The position numbers were made by a program, and so were the translations under genes. A stretch of DNA of 64,000 nt from Kitasatospora sp. GP82 (GTDB lineage: Bacteria > Actinomycetota > Actinomycetes > Streptomycetales > Streptomycetaceae): positions 279,569-343,568 of the forward strand of contig NZ_JARZAJ010000004.1 in the NCBI RefSeq assembly GCF_029892105.1, written 5' to 3'. A model generated the notes under the pieces. The model was not told where the DNA came from and made no database searches. It worked only from the letters and a program-made list of their open reading frames with translations. The stretch's first letter is position 1, and every line of letters begins with the position of its first letter. Positions 1 through 7,960 of this stretch are shown in pieces.

Positions 1-336
1 GGCGATCTCGCGGACCTGGGCGCTGGTGAGCTTCGCGACCTTGGTCTTGTGCGGCTCGCTGGAGCCCTTGTCGATGCCCGCGGCCTTCAGGATGAGGCGA
101 GCGGCCGGCGGGGTCTTCGTGATGAAGGTGAAGGAGCGGTCGTCGTAGACGGTGATCTCCACCGGCACGATCATGCCGCGCTGCGACTCGGTCGCAGCGT
201 TGTACGCCTTGCAGAACTCCATGATGTTGACGCCGTGCTGACCCAGCGCGGGGCCGACCGGCGGGGCGGGGTTAGCCGCACCAGCGTTGATCTGGAGCTT
301 GATAAGCCCCGTGACCTTCTTCTTCTTGGGAGGCAT
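1..336 (-). CDS. rplK: 50S ribosomal protein L11, 3' end outside window
   Basis: This is the N-terminal 112 codons of ribosomal protein L11, which binds 23S rRNA in the GTPase-associated centre. The protein starts [19 protein letters not shown] and contains [19 protein letters not shown], both typical of L11. The ATG lies at 334-336, and the frame runs off the window edge, so about 30 residues of the usual ~144 are missing. It follows nusG in the same direction, the standard bacterial secE-nusG-rplK order, with a hairpin between nusG and rplK. Confidence 0.97.
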   Translation of the reverse strand, partial: MPPKKKKVTGLIKLQINAGAANPAPPVGPALGQHGVNIMEFCKAYNAATESQRGMIVPVEITVYDDRSFTFITKTPPAARLILKAAGIDKGSSEPHKTKVAKLTSAQVREIA

Positions 337-450
337 TTCTCTCCGGGTCCTTCCGAGAGGTGATTGCTGGTGTGCACCGGCCGGGGCGACACCCGGCCGG
401 GAATACACACATCGAGCCAGGCTAACGCGGATGCGCCGCTGGACCAAAAC

Positions 451-486
451 GGGTTCGGGGCGGAGCCGAAGCCCCGCCCCGAACCC
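451..486 (-). terminator. Hairpin between nusG and rplK
   Basis: A perfect 13-bp inverted repeat (GGGTTCGGGGCGG / CCGCCCCGAACCC) with a 10-nt loop sits in the nusG-rplK gap. On the minus strand it is followed by CGTTTTGG, a short T run. It could terminate the secE-nusG transcript or attenuate read-through into rplK. Confidence 0.7.
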
Positions 487-528
487 AAAACCTAATGCAT
501 TAGATCTGCATCGGCTCTTCGGACTGCG

Positions 529-1434
529 TCAGTTCTTCTGGATCTGGTCGAAGGACAGCTCGACCGGGGTCTCCCGGCCGAAGATCTCGACCAGGCCCTT
601 GACCTTCTTCGAGTCGGGGTTGATCTCGTTGATGGTCGCCTGCAGGGTCGCGAACGGGCCGTCGGTGACGGTGACCGAGTCGCCGACCTCGAAGTCGAGC
701 ACCTGGATCTCGCTCGGCTTGACCGGCGAGGGCTTGCCGGCCTCCTTGGCCGCCTGGCGCTCCACGTCGGGGGCGAGCATCTTGACGACCTCGTCCAGGG
801 TCAGCGGGTACGGGTCGTACGCGTTGCCGACGAAGCCGGTGACACCCGGGGTGTTGCGGACGACGCCCCAGGACTCGGGGGTCAGGTCCATGCGCACCAG
901 GACGTAGCCGGGGAGCTTGTTCTGGCGGATGGTCTTGCGGTCGCCGTTCTTGATCTGGACGACCTCTTCCTGCGGCACCTCGGCCTGGAAGATGTACTCC
1001 TCGACGTTCAGGGAGACCGCGCGCTGCTCCAGGTTCTGCTTGACCCGGTTCTCGTAGCCCGCGTAGGTGTGGATGACGTACCACTCGCCCGGCGCGAAGC
1101 GCAGCTTCTCGCGGAACTCGGCGACCGGGTCGACCTCGACAGCCTCAACGGCCTCGGCGACCTCGGCGACCTCGGCGACCTCGGCGACCTCGACAGCCTC
1201 AGCGGTCTCGACCTCGGCCACGGCCTCGGCGAACGCCTCGTCCGCCGCGGCCTCCTCCTCGGGCTCCTCGTGCATCGCGGCGCTCTCGGCCGCCACGCCC
1301 GCCTCGGCCTCGTCCGCAGCCTCGACCTCGTCCGCTTCGGCGTCCGCCGCGTCGAGGATCTGCTCGGCAGCCTCGGCGTCGACGGCGTCGGCCGCGTCCA
1401 GCTCGGCGGCGTCGTACAGGGGGGACTCAGACAC
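529..1434 (-). CDS. nusG: Transcription termination/antitermination protein NusG
   Basis: NusG (301 aa) binds RNA polymerase and modulates pausing, Rho termination and transcription-translation coupling. The NGN domain begins near residue 116 ([16 protein letters not shown]), and a C-terminal KOW segment follows ([17 protein letters not shown]). The first ~115 residues are an acidic Ala/Glu/Asp-rich extension, typical of streptomycete NusG. They include four identical Val-Ala-Glu units encoded by four exact 9-bp repeats at 1153-1188. I chose the GTG at 1434 ([13 protein letters not shown]) over upstream in-frame ATGs because it has an AGGAAAG ribosome site and fits the family N-terminus. It lies downstream of secE. 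Confidence 0.96.
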   Translation of the reverse strand: MSESPLYDAAELDAADAVDAEAAEQILDAADAEADEVEAADEAEAGVAAESAAMHEEPEEEAAADEAFAEAVAEVETAEAVEVAEVAEVAEVAEAVEAVEVDPVAEFREKLRFAPGEWYVIHTYAGYENRVKQNLEQRAVSLNVEEYIFQAEVPQEEVVQIKNGDRKTIRQNKLPGYVLVRMDLTPESWGVVRNTPGVTGFVGNAYDPYPLTLDEVVKMLAPDVERQAAKEAGKPSPVKPSEIQVLDFEVGDSVTVTDGPFATLQATINEINPDSKKVKGLVEIFGRETPVELSFDQIQKN

Positions 1435-1647
1435 GGTGGCTGCTTCTTTCCTGGGATGTGGAGATGGAACGGCTCCGGGGCCACCCGGCGCCCTCGCGGG
1501 CACGCGTGGATGAAGACTCGGATAACTCAACAGTACCGAGTCAACGGTAGCGGGCTCGTCCGGTCGGCGCCGACAGCTCGACCCGGGCACCCTGCGCAGT
1601 GGCGAGGGACGGCCCGGGTCGGGTGGTGGTGCGCAGGAGACCGAGGG

Positions 1648-2013
1648 TCAGCCGAAGATCCAGAAGGAGAGCTTGCCGAAACCGGTGTCGAGGCCGTACA
1701 CCAGGCCCATGATCACGACCACGAAGGTCACCACGACGCTGGTGTACTGGATCAGATCGGAGCGGCTCGGCCAGACGACCTTGCGCAGCTCGGCGATGAT
1801 CTGGCGGTAGAACAGCCCGATCCGGGCGAACAGGCCCTTCTTGGCCCGCTTGCCGGACTTCTGGTCGCCACCCGAAGCCTTGTTGGCTCGCTTGCGCTCG
1901 CGGCGCGAGAGCACCTTGCCATCGGCGTCGACAGGCGTGGTCTCGTCCGCGCCGTCGGCACCCTCGGGGTTGCCGCTCTCAGGCGTTGCGGTGGAGCCCG
2001 TGGTCTCCGTCAC
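1648..2013 (-). CDS. secE: Preprotein translocase subunit SecE
   Basis: SecE (121 aa) is the small essential clamp subunit of the SecYEG translocon. It has a ~60-residue hydrophilic N-terminal part ending in a Lys/Arg-rich stretch. Next comes the conserved amphipathic helix (FYRQIIAELRKVVWPSRSD) and one C-terminal membrane helix (TSVVVTFVVVIMGLVYGL). The single-helix architecture is the Gram-positive type. It sits between tRNA-Trp and nusG, as in most actinomycetes. Confidence 0.96.
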   Translation of the reverse strand: MTETTGSTATPESGNPEGADGADETTPVDADGKVLSRRERKRANKASGGDQKSGKRAKKGLFARIGLFYRQIIAELRKVVWPSRSDLIQYTSVVVTFVVVIMGLVYGLDTGFGKLSFWIFG

Positions 2014-2113
2014 TCGTCCTCACCTGAATCCGGGTCCTGCCGAGCGTCGCTTGCGTGCCTGTGAAACACGGGCGGTCCGGCGAAAGCAGTGCTATTGGGG
2101 CCCTTTCCGCATC

Positions 2114-2145
2114 AAGCCCGCTCGCTCTGCGGAGCGAACGGGCTT
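2114..2145 (-). terminator. Terminator-like hairpin after tRNA-Trp
   Basis: AAGCCCG-c-TCGCT pairs with AGCGA-a-CGGGCTT around a 6-nt loop, giving a 13-bp stem with one mismatch. It lies 17 bp beyond the tRNA-Trp 3' end on the minus strand and upstream of secE, so it probably ends the tRNA transcript. Confidence 0.65.
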
Positions 2146-2161
2146 AGTGCGGATCAAGCAG

Positions 2162-2234
2162 CAGGGCAAGAGGGACTCGAACCCCCAACCGCCGGTTTTG
2201 GAGACCGGTGCTCTACCAATTGAGCTATTGCCCT
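2162..2234 (-). tRNA. tRNA-Trp (anticodon CCA)
   Basis: A 73-nt cloverleaf read on the minus strand. The acceptor stem is AGGGCAA/TTGCCCT with discriminator G, the D arm contains AGCTCAATTGGTAGAGC, and the anticodon loop is CTCCAAA in an ACCGG/CCGGC context. The T loop is GTTCGAGTC. The 3' CCA is not encoded. Its place just before secE-nusG matches the conserved actinobacterial order. Confidence 0.97.
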
Positions 2235-2493
2235 ACGGTGCCTCGCGGCTCCGGAGATGCCCCCCAACCTACCGCATCCGCGCCGCTGCGTGCTGTACGC
2301 CTCGGCGGATCCGCAGTTCGGAAGCCATCGAGCAGTGAGTGTACGGGTTCTTCGGCGATTGGTCGAACCCCTTCGGCCGTCCCCCGTCGAGGATCCGTCG
2401 GAGGGCGCCCGTGAACGCACACATCGTGGACGGAGCGGTACACATGCTGAAACCGCTTCCCCCGGCCGTCGCAGACTCTGCAACGATGCAGGT

Positions 2494-3732
2494 ATGAGCG
2501 CTTCCACCCCCGCCCCCATCCGCCCCGCAGACCGCCGCGTCTCCGCCCGGATCGGCGCCATCGCCGAGTCCGCGACGCTCGCGGTGGACGCCAAGGCCAA
2601 GGCCCTCAAGGCAGCCGGCCGTCCCGTGATCGGCTTCGGCGCGGGCGAGCCCGACTTCCCGACCCCCGGCTACATCGTCGAGGCCGCCGTCGCCGCCTGC
2701 CAGGACCCGAAGAACCACCGCTACACCCCGGCCGGTGGCCTGCCCGAGCTCAAGGCCGCGATCGCCGCCAAGACGCTGCGCGACTCCGGCTACGAGGTGG
2801 ACGCCTCCCAGGTACTGGTGACCAACGGCGGCAAGCAGGCCATCTACAACGCCTTCGCCGCCATCCTGGACCCGGGCGACGAGGTCATCGTCCCGGCGCC
2901 GTACTGGACCACCTACCCCGAGTCGATCCAGCTCGCGGGCGGTGTGCCGGTCGAGGTGGTGGCCGACGAGACCACCGGCTACAAGGTCTCGGTGGCGCAG
3001 CTGGAGGCGGCCAGGACCGAGAACACCAAGGTCGTGCTGTTCGTCTCGCCGTCCAACCCGACCGGCGCGGTCTACACCGAGGCCGAGGCCCGGGCGATCG
3101 GCGAGTGGGCGCTGGAGCACGGCCTGTGGGTGCTCACCGACGAGATCTACGAGCACCTGGTGTACGGCGACGCCACGTTCACCTCGCTGCCCGCCCTGCT
3201 GCCCGAGCTGCGCGACAAGTGCATCGTGGTCAACGGCGTGGCCAAGACCTACGCCATGACCGGCTGGCGGGTGGGCTGGATGATCGGCCCCAAGGACGTG
3301 GTGAGCGCCGCCGCCAACCTGCAGTCGCACGCCACCTCCAACGTCTCCAACGTGGCCCAGCGGGCCGCGCTGGCCGCCGTCTCCGGCGACCTGGCGGCCG
3401 TCGAGGAGATGAAGACCGCCTTCGACCGCCGTCGCCAGACGATCGTGCGGATGCTCAACGAGATCGAGGGCGTCTACTGCCCCGAGCCCGAGGGCGCCTT
3501 CTACGCCTACCCGTCCGTCAAGGCCCTGCTGGGCAAGGAGATCCGGGGCAAGCGGCCCCAGGACTCCTCGGAGCTGGCCGCGCTGATCCTGGACGAGGCC
3601 GAGGTCGCGGTCGTCCCCGGCGAGGCCTTCGGCACCCCGGGCTACCTGCGCCTGTCGTACGCGCTGGGTGACGCCGACCTGGTCGAGGGCGTCAGCCGGA
3701 TGCAGAAGCTGCTCGGCGAGGCCCGCGACTGA
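2494..3732 (+). CDS. aspC: Pyridoxal-phosphate aminotransferase (class I, aspartate/AspC-like)
   Basis: A 412-aa fold-type I aminotransferase, most likely aspartate:2-oxoglutarate. Visible motifs are [10 protein letters not shown] near residue 50, the SNPTGA turn near 186, [11 protein letters not shown] near 214, and [16 protein letters not shown] with the probable PLP lysine at 251. Length and motifs fit the AspC/arginine-tail subgroup. The ATG at 2494 gives the family N-terminus ([19 protein letters not shown] after a short lead). It is divergent from tRNA-Trp-secE-nusG and ends in a strong hairpin. Exact substrate preference cannot be read from sequence. Confidence 0.92.
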   Translation: MSASTPAPIRPADRRVSARIGAIAESATLAVDAKAKALKAAGRPVIGFGAGEPDFPTPGYIVEAAVAACQDPKNHRYTPAGGLPELKAAIAAKTLRDSGYEVDASQVLVTNGGKQAIYNAFAAILDPGDEVIVPAPYWTTYPESIQLAGGVPVEVVADETTGYKVSVAQLEAARTENTKVVLFVSPSNPTGAVYTEAEARAIGEWALEHGLWVLTDEIYEHLVYGDATFTSLPALLPELRDKCIVVNGVAKTYAMTGWRVGWMIGPKDVVSAAANLQSHATSNVSNVAQRAALAAVSGDLAAVEEMKTAFDRRRQTIVRMLNEIEGVYCPEPEGAFYAYPSVKALLGKEIRGKRPQDSSELAALILDEAEVAVVPGEAFGTPGYLRLSYALGDADLVEGVSRMQKLLGEARD

Positions 3733-3754
3733 CACAGGCCGACTGGGACGTGTC

Positions 3755-3789
3755 GCCCCCTTCACCCCTTCGGGGGACCCGAAGGGGGC
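3755..3789 (+). terminator. Terminator after the aminotransferase
   Basis: GCCCCCTTC pairs with GAAGGGGGC (9 bp) around a 17-nt loop, 22 bp after the aminotransferase stop codon. Confidence 0.7.
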
Positions 3790-3968
3790 GCTTCCCGTTC
3801 CTGTACCGAATACGGCAGGATCAGTGAGTGACTCCTCCCCCTCGTGAACGAGGCGGCTTCTCACTCGCCCGTTGACACGGACTCATGACGGCCAAGCCCT
3901 GACCGCTGCCTGTGGGCAGGAGCCCGATGTAGTGGATTCGCGTCGTCGGAATACCAAGGAGAGCCGGA

Positions 3969-4997
3969 TTGGACCACCAGCTGCCGCCCCGCGATATCCG
4001 GAACCTCCCCAAGGCCCATCTGCACCTGCACTTCACCGGCTCGATGCGGCCCGCCACCCTGCTGGAACTCGCCGCCAAGCACCGGGTCCGACTGCCCGAG
4101 GCGCTCAGCTCGGGCACTCCGCCCAAGCTGCGGGCCACCGACGAGCGCGGCTGGTTCCGCTTCCAGCGGCTGTACGACACCGCCCGCTCGGTACTCCGCG
4201 ACGAGGAGGACATCCGCCGCCTGGTCCTGGAGACCGCCGAGGACGAGCGGCGGGACGGCTCCCGCTGGCTGGAGATCCAGGTCGACCCGACCTCGTACGC
4301 ACCACGGCTCGGCGGCCTCATCCCCGCGCTGGAGCTGATCCTGGACGCCGTCCGGGATGCCTCCGAGCGGACCGGGGTGGGGATGCGGGTGCTGGTCGCC
4401 GCGAACCGGATGAAGTCACCGATGGACGCCCGCACGCTGGCCCGGCTCGCCGTCCGCTACGCCGACCAGGGCGTGGTCGGCTTCGGTCTCTCCAACGACG
4501 AACGACGCGGCCTGGCAAGGGACTTCGACCGTGCATTCGCCATCGCCCGCAAGGGTGGACTGCTGGCCGCCCCGCACGGCGGCGAACTGGCCGGAGCCGA
4601 GTCCGTCCGGGACTGCCTGGACGACCTGGGCGCGGCCCGGATCGGCCACGGCGTCCGGGCGGCCGAGGACCCTCGGCTGATGCAGCGCCTGGCCGACCGC
4701 CAGATCACCTGCGAGGTCTGCCCGTCCTCCAATGTCTCGCTCGGCGTCTACGAACGCGCCGGGGAGGTCCCGCTGCGGACGCTCTTCGAGGCCGGCGTCC
4801 CGCTCGCGCTCGGCGCCGACGACCCGCTGCTCTTCGGCTCCCGACTGGCCGCGCAGTACCGGCTGGCCCGCGAGGTCCACGGCTTCACCGACCCCGAACT
4901 CGCCGAACTGGCCCGCCAGTCCGTCCGAGGCTCACGCGCCCCGGACGACGTCCGGAAGGTCCTGCTCGCCGACATCGACGCCTGGCTCACCGACTGA
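3969..4997 (+). CDS. add: Adenosine deaminase-family protein
   Basis: A 342-aa metal-dependent purine deaminase of the adenosine/adenine deaminase family. Seen: the N-terminal metal motif KAHLHLHFTGS (H19, H21), HGGE near residue 203 with the catalytic glutamate, ARIGHGV with a further metal/catalytic histidine, the family motif CPSSNVSLGVY, and GADDPLLF carrying the Asp-Asp pair. The start is TTG at 3969, chosen because AAGGAGAG precedes it at the right distance. The usual LDGS/LEGS after the HxH is FTGS, so adenosine against adenine or another purine as substrate is open. It is convergent with murB. Confidence 0.88.
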   Translation: MDHQLPPRDIRNLPKAHLHLHFTGSMRPATLLELAAKHRVRLPEALSSGTPPKLRATDERGWFRFQRLYDTARSVLRDEEDIRRLVLETAEDERRDGSRWLEIQVDPTSYAPRLGGLIPALELILDAVRDASERTGVGMRVLVAANRMKSPMDARTLARLAVRYADQGVVGFGLSNDERRGLARDFDRAFAIARKGGLLAAPHGGELAGAESVRDCLDDLGAARIGHGVRAAEDPRLMQRLADRQITCEVCPSSNVSLGVYERAGEVPLRTLFEAGVPLALGADDPLLFGSRLAAQYRLAREVHGFTDPELAELARQSVRGSRAPDDVRKVLLADIDAWLTD

Positions 4998-5018
4998 CCC
5001 CTCAGGAGCACGGGCGAG

Positions 5019-5060
5019 CGGGTGAGCTTTCAGGGGCGCGTGGCTCTGGAAGCTCACCCG
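5019..5060. terminator. Bidirectional terminator between add and murB
   Basis: CGGGTGAGCTT and AAGCTCACCCG form a perfect 11-bp stem with a 20-nt loop, located exactly between the convergent stop codons of add and murB. Confidence 0.75.
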
Positions 5061-5064
5061 GCGA

Positions 5065-6105
5065 TCAGAGGGTGACGCCCACCATCACGGGCTCGTTCAC
5101 CAGCTCCACGCCGAAGGCGTCCCGCACTCCGTCCCGGATCGCCCGCGCCAGCGCCAGCAGGTCCTCCGTCCTCGCGCCGCCCCGGTTGGTGAGCGCGAGC
5201 GTGTGCTTGGTGGAGAGGGTCGCCGGGCCGCTGCCCCAGCCCTTGCCGAAACCGGCCTGGTCGATCAGCCAGGCGGCGGAGGTCTTGGTGCAGCCGTTCG
5301 GCGCCGGGTACGCCGGTGCACTCCGCCCGTCCAGCCGGGCCTGGAAGGCGGCGAACTGGTCGGACGTCAGGATCGGGTTGGTGAAGAAGGAGCCCGCCGA
5401 CCAGGTGTCGTGGTCGTCCGGGTCCAGCACCATGCCCTTGCCGGCCCGCAGTCGCAGCACCGTCTCGTACGCCGTTCGCAGGTCCACCCGCTGCTCGGCC
5501 TCGGTGCCCAGGGTCCGGGCCACCTCGGGGTACTTCACCGGCGAGGACTGCCCGCCCGCGTCCTCGAGCGCGAAGCGCACCCGCAGCACCACGTAGCGGT
5601 CCGGCTGCGCCTTGAACCGGCTGTGCCGGTAGGAGAACTCGCACTCGGCGCTGTCCAGGGTGACGGTCTCGCGCGCCAGACGGTCGTACGCGACGACCTC
5701 GGTGATGCTGCCCGCCACCTCCTGGCCGTACGCGCCGACGTTCTGCACCGGGGTGGCCCCGGCCGAGCCGGGGATGCCTGCCAGGAACTCGATGCCCGCC
5801 AGGCCCTTGTCGACCGTGCGGGCGACCGCCTCGGCCCAGACCTCTCCGGCGGCCAGTTCCAGCGTGGTGCCGTCCAGGTCGTAGCCGGTGGTGGCGATCC
5901 GCAGGACGGTGCCGTCGAATCCGGCGTCCCCGATCACCAGGTTGGAGCCGCCGCCGATGACCAGCAGCGGCTGCCCGGCCTCGTCGGCCTCCTGGACGGT
6001 GGCGATGACCTGGGCGTCCGTGGTGGCGGTGACCAGGCGGCGGGCCGGCCCGCCGAGCCGGAGCGTGGTCAGCGGGGCGAGCGGGGCGTCGTGTTCTACA
6101 AGCAC
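5065..6105 (-). CDS. murB: UDP-N-acetylmuramate dehydrogenase MurB
   Basis: MurB (346 aa) reduces UDP-GlcNAc-enolpyruvate to UDP-MurNAc with NADPH and FAD, an early cytoplasmic step of peptidoglycan synthesis. FAD-binding signatures are visible: LVIGGGSNLVIGD near residue 48, and GIPGSAGATPVQNVGAYGQE near 109-128. Near the C-terminal half it has DHDTWSAGSFFTNP with the catalytic serine and NPNG-like PAPNGCTKTSAAWLID. It lies downstream of hadB on the same strand, separated by 162 bp in which I see no gene. Confidence 0.96.
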   Translation of the reverse strand: MLVEHDAPLAPLTTLRLGGPARRLVTATTDAQVIATVQEADEAGQPLLVIGGGSNLVIGDAGFDGTVLRIATTGYDLDGTTLELAAGEVWAEAVARTVDKGLAGIEFLAGIPGSAGATPVQNVGAYGQEVAGSITEVVAYDRLARETVTLDSAECEFSYRHSRFKAQPDRYVVLRVRFALEDAGGQSSPVKYPEVARTLGTEAEQRVDLRTAYETVLRLRAGKGMVLDPDDHDTWSAGSFFTNPILTSDQFAAFQARLDGRSAPAYPAPNGCTKTSAAWLIDQAGFGKGWGSGPATLSTKHTLALTNRGGARTEDLLALARAIRDGVRDAFGVELVNEPVMVGVTL

Positions 6106-6267
6106 GCGCTCCAGACTACGGGGTGTGTTCCAGCGGCTCGGCGAGGCGTCGCTCCGCCTCGGCCCAGCCGATCCTGGCTGCGACGTCGGCCAGGCACTGC
6201 CCGGAGGTGCGGAGCCGTGCCTGCGGGGGGCCAGCCGGGGAGGCGGACCTCCCCGGCCTCCTGGACG

Positions 6268-6690
6268 TCAGGCGAGCCGGACCACGGCCCGGGACATGCC
6301 GAGCACCTTCTGGCCGCCGCTCATCGCCACCAGGTCGACCCGCACCCGCCGGTCGTCCAGCAGCGCCGCGACCTTGCCGCTGACCTCGATCACCGCGCCG
6401 ACGCCGTCGTTGGGCACCGGCACCGGCTTGGTGAAGCGCACGCCGTACTCGACCACCGCGCCCGGGTCGCCGACCCAGTCGGTGACGACCCGGATCGCCT
6501 CGGCCATGGTGAACATGCCGTGCGCGATGACGTCGGGCAGGCCCACCTCCAGCGCGAACTTCTCGTTCCAGTGGATCGGGTTGAAGTCACCCGAGGCGCC
6601 CGCGTAGCGGACCAGGGTGGCCCGGGTCACCGGGAAGGACTGGGCCGGCAGCACGGTGCCGACCTCGACCTCGTCGAAGCTGATCGCCAT
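6268..6690 (-). CDS. hadB: MaoC-like dehydratase (HadB-type catalytic subunit)
   Basis: A 140-aa hot-dog-fold (R)-hydratase/dehydratase. The catalytic signature YAGASGDFNPIHWN (residues 29-42) carries the Asp and His of the hydratase-2 family. By synteny with rpmG-hadA-hadB in other actinobacteria it probably pairs with the upstream HadA-like protein as a 3-hydroxyacyl-ACP dehydratase. Streptomycetes make no mycolic acids, so its acyl substrate here is unknown. The start overlaps the end of the hadA reading region: a GGGGGAG ribosome site lies around the hadA stop codon, indicating coupling. Confidence 0.9.
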   Translation of the reverse strand: MAISFDEVEVGTVLPAQSFPVTRATLVRYAGASGDFNPIHWNEKFALEVGLPDVIAHGMFTMAEAIRVVTDWVGDPGAVVEYGVRFTKPVPVPNDGVGAVIEVSGKVAALLDDRRVRVDLVAMSGGQKVLGMSRAVVRLA

Positions 6691-6694
6691 GGTG

Positions 6695-7153
6695 CTACTC
6701 CCCCGCCTCGTCCGCGCCGCGCGCCACCAGCGTCATGAACGCCGTGACCACGTGCTCACCGCCCTCGTCGTGCACCTCGCCACGGACCGAGAGGATGTCG
6801 TTGCCCACCATCGACTTGATGTTGTCGATGGTCACCGTGACGGCCAGCCGGTCACCGGCCCGCACCGGGCGGGTGTAGGTGAACTTCTGGTCGCCGTGCA
6901 CCACCCGGGAGAAGTCCAGGCCCAGCTCGGGGTCCTCGACCACCTGGGCGGACGCCTGATACGTGATCACGAACGGGAAGGTCGGCGGCGCGATCACATC
7001 CGGATGTCCGAGCGCCTTGGCGGCCTCCGGGTCGGTGTACGCCGGATTGGCGTCCCCGACCGCGACGGCGAACTCGCGGATCTTCTCCCGGCCGACCTCG
7101 TACGGCGCGGTGGGCGGGTACGTCCGCCCGATGAACGAGGGGTCGAGCGGCAT
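6695..7153 (-). CDS. hadA: MaoC N-terminal-type dehydratase (HadA-type subunit)
   Basis: A 152-aa hot-dog protein of the MaoC dehydratase N-terminal family. The hydratase motif is degenerate (VGDANPAYTD, lacking the catalytic His context), as in the non-catalytic acyl-binding HadA partner. The ATG at 7153 is preferred to the TTG six bases upstream because GAGGAG sits six bases before the ATG but directly abuts the TTG. Four bases separate its stop from hadB. A terminator isolates it from rpmG upstream. Confidence 0.88.
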   Translation of the reverse strand: MPLDPSFIGRTYPPTAPYEVGREKIREFAVAVGDANPAYTDPEAAKALGHPDVIAPPTFPFVITYQASAQVVEDPELGLDFSRVVHGDQKFTYTRPVRAGDRLAVTVTIDNIKSMVGNDILSVRGEVHDEGGEHVVTAFMTLVARGADEAGE

Positions 7154-7189
7154 GGGCAACTCCTCTGACTACTTGGTCATGCGAAAAAA

Positions 7190-7227
7190 GCTCCAGGCCG
7201 CGCCCCTTGCGGGATGCGGCCTGGAGC
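7190..7227 (-). terminator. Intrinsic terminator of rpmG
   Basis: GCTCCAGGCCGC/GCGGCCTGGAGC is a perfect 12-bp stem. On the minus strand it is followed directly by six T residues. It lies between the rpmG stop and the hadA start, so rpmG and hadAB are probably separate transcripts or only partly joined. Confidence 0.85.
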
Positions 7228-7268
7228 CAAGAGCCTATGTCACACAGGCCCGGCGACACCTTGCGGGG

Positions 7269-7433
7269 TCAGCGGGTCTCGCGGTGCGCGGTGTGCGAGT
7301 TGCAGCGGGGGCAGTGCTTCTTCATCTCAAGACGGTCCGGGTCGTTACGCCGGTTCTTCTTGGTGATGTAGTTCCGCTCCTTGCACTCCACGCAGGCCAG
7401 CGTGATCTTCGGGCGGACGTCGGTGGCAGCCAC
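7269..7433 (-). CDS. rpmG: 50S ribosomal protein L33 (zinc-binding form)
   Basis: L33 of 54 aa. It carries two Cys pairs (CVEC and CPRC), so it is the zinc-ligating C+ paralogue. Many actinomycetes also have a cysteine-free paralogue induced under zinc limitation elsewhere. The GTG start at 7433 ([17 protein letters not shown]) has AGGAAGG upstream and gives the family-standard length, whereas the upstream in-frame ATG would add 13 unconserved residues. Confidence 0.95.
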   Translation of the reverse strand: MAATDVRPKITLACVECKERNYITKKNRRNDPDRLEMKKHCPRCNSHTAHRETR

Positions 7434-7515
7434 GGGAGTGCCTTCCTGGGACAACGAATAAGAACACGACAAGAGTAGCCGATCGGGAGTTCGATCTCCC
7501 GATCGACTACGCGGG

Positions 7516-7588
7516 TAGCGGTGACCGGACTTGAACCGGTGACACAGCGATTATGAGCCGCTTGCTCTACCAACTGAGCTACACCGCT
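7516..7588 (-). tRNA. tRNA-Met (anticodon CAT)
   Basis: A 73-nt cloverleaf on the minus strand with acceptor AGCGGTG/CACCGCT, discriminator A, D arm GCTCAGTTGGTAGAGC, anticodon loop CTCATAA and T loop GTTCAAGTC; CCA is not encoded. The paired first base pair argues for elongator Met rather than initiator. A CAT anticodon modified to read Ile AUA cannot be excluded from sequence alone. Confidence 0.93.
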
Positions 7589-7631
7589 TAGATGATCAGC
7601 ATTCACACCGAAATGTGAGGCTTCTCACCAG

Positions 7632-7704
7632 AGCCCCCATGCGGAATCGAACCGCAGACCTTCTCCTTACCATGGAGACGCTCTACCGACTGAGCTATAG
7701 GGGC
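7632..7704 (-). tRNA. tRNA-Thr (anticodon GGT)
   Basis: A 73-nt cloverleaf on the minus strand with acceptor GCCCCTA/TGGGGGC, anticodon stem TCTCC/GGAGA around loop ATGGTAA, and T loop GTTCGATTC; CCA is not encoded. It lies just upstream of tRNA-Met in the same direction, so the pair is probably co-transcribed with rpmG. Confidence 0.95.
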
Positions 7705-7960
7705 GAACGAGGAAGAGATTACACGTTTCCCGGCCAGAGGTGAAATCCGTATCCGACGCGGAAGATCCCAGGTCGGCAGGCCGTACGGACGCACCGATCC
7801 GAGACTCGCGTTCGAGGCGCGCCTGAGAACCCACGGCCCGACCCGATACGACTTTTGCCAGCCTCCGAGCGCCCCGCCCCCATTCCCCATAGGCTCGACC
7901 CTCAGTGATCTTGCGGCTCGCGGGGCGCCCCTGGGCCGTCGGACAGCGAGGAGCCGGCCG

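Noticed and set aside
2269..3864. A long antisense open frame over the aminotransferase (531 codons)
   Set aside because: It mirrors the codon structure of the real gene. High GC gives long antisense frames, and it has Gly/Val/Arg-biased composition and no motif.
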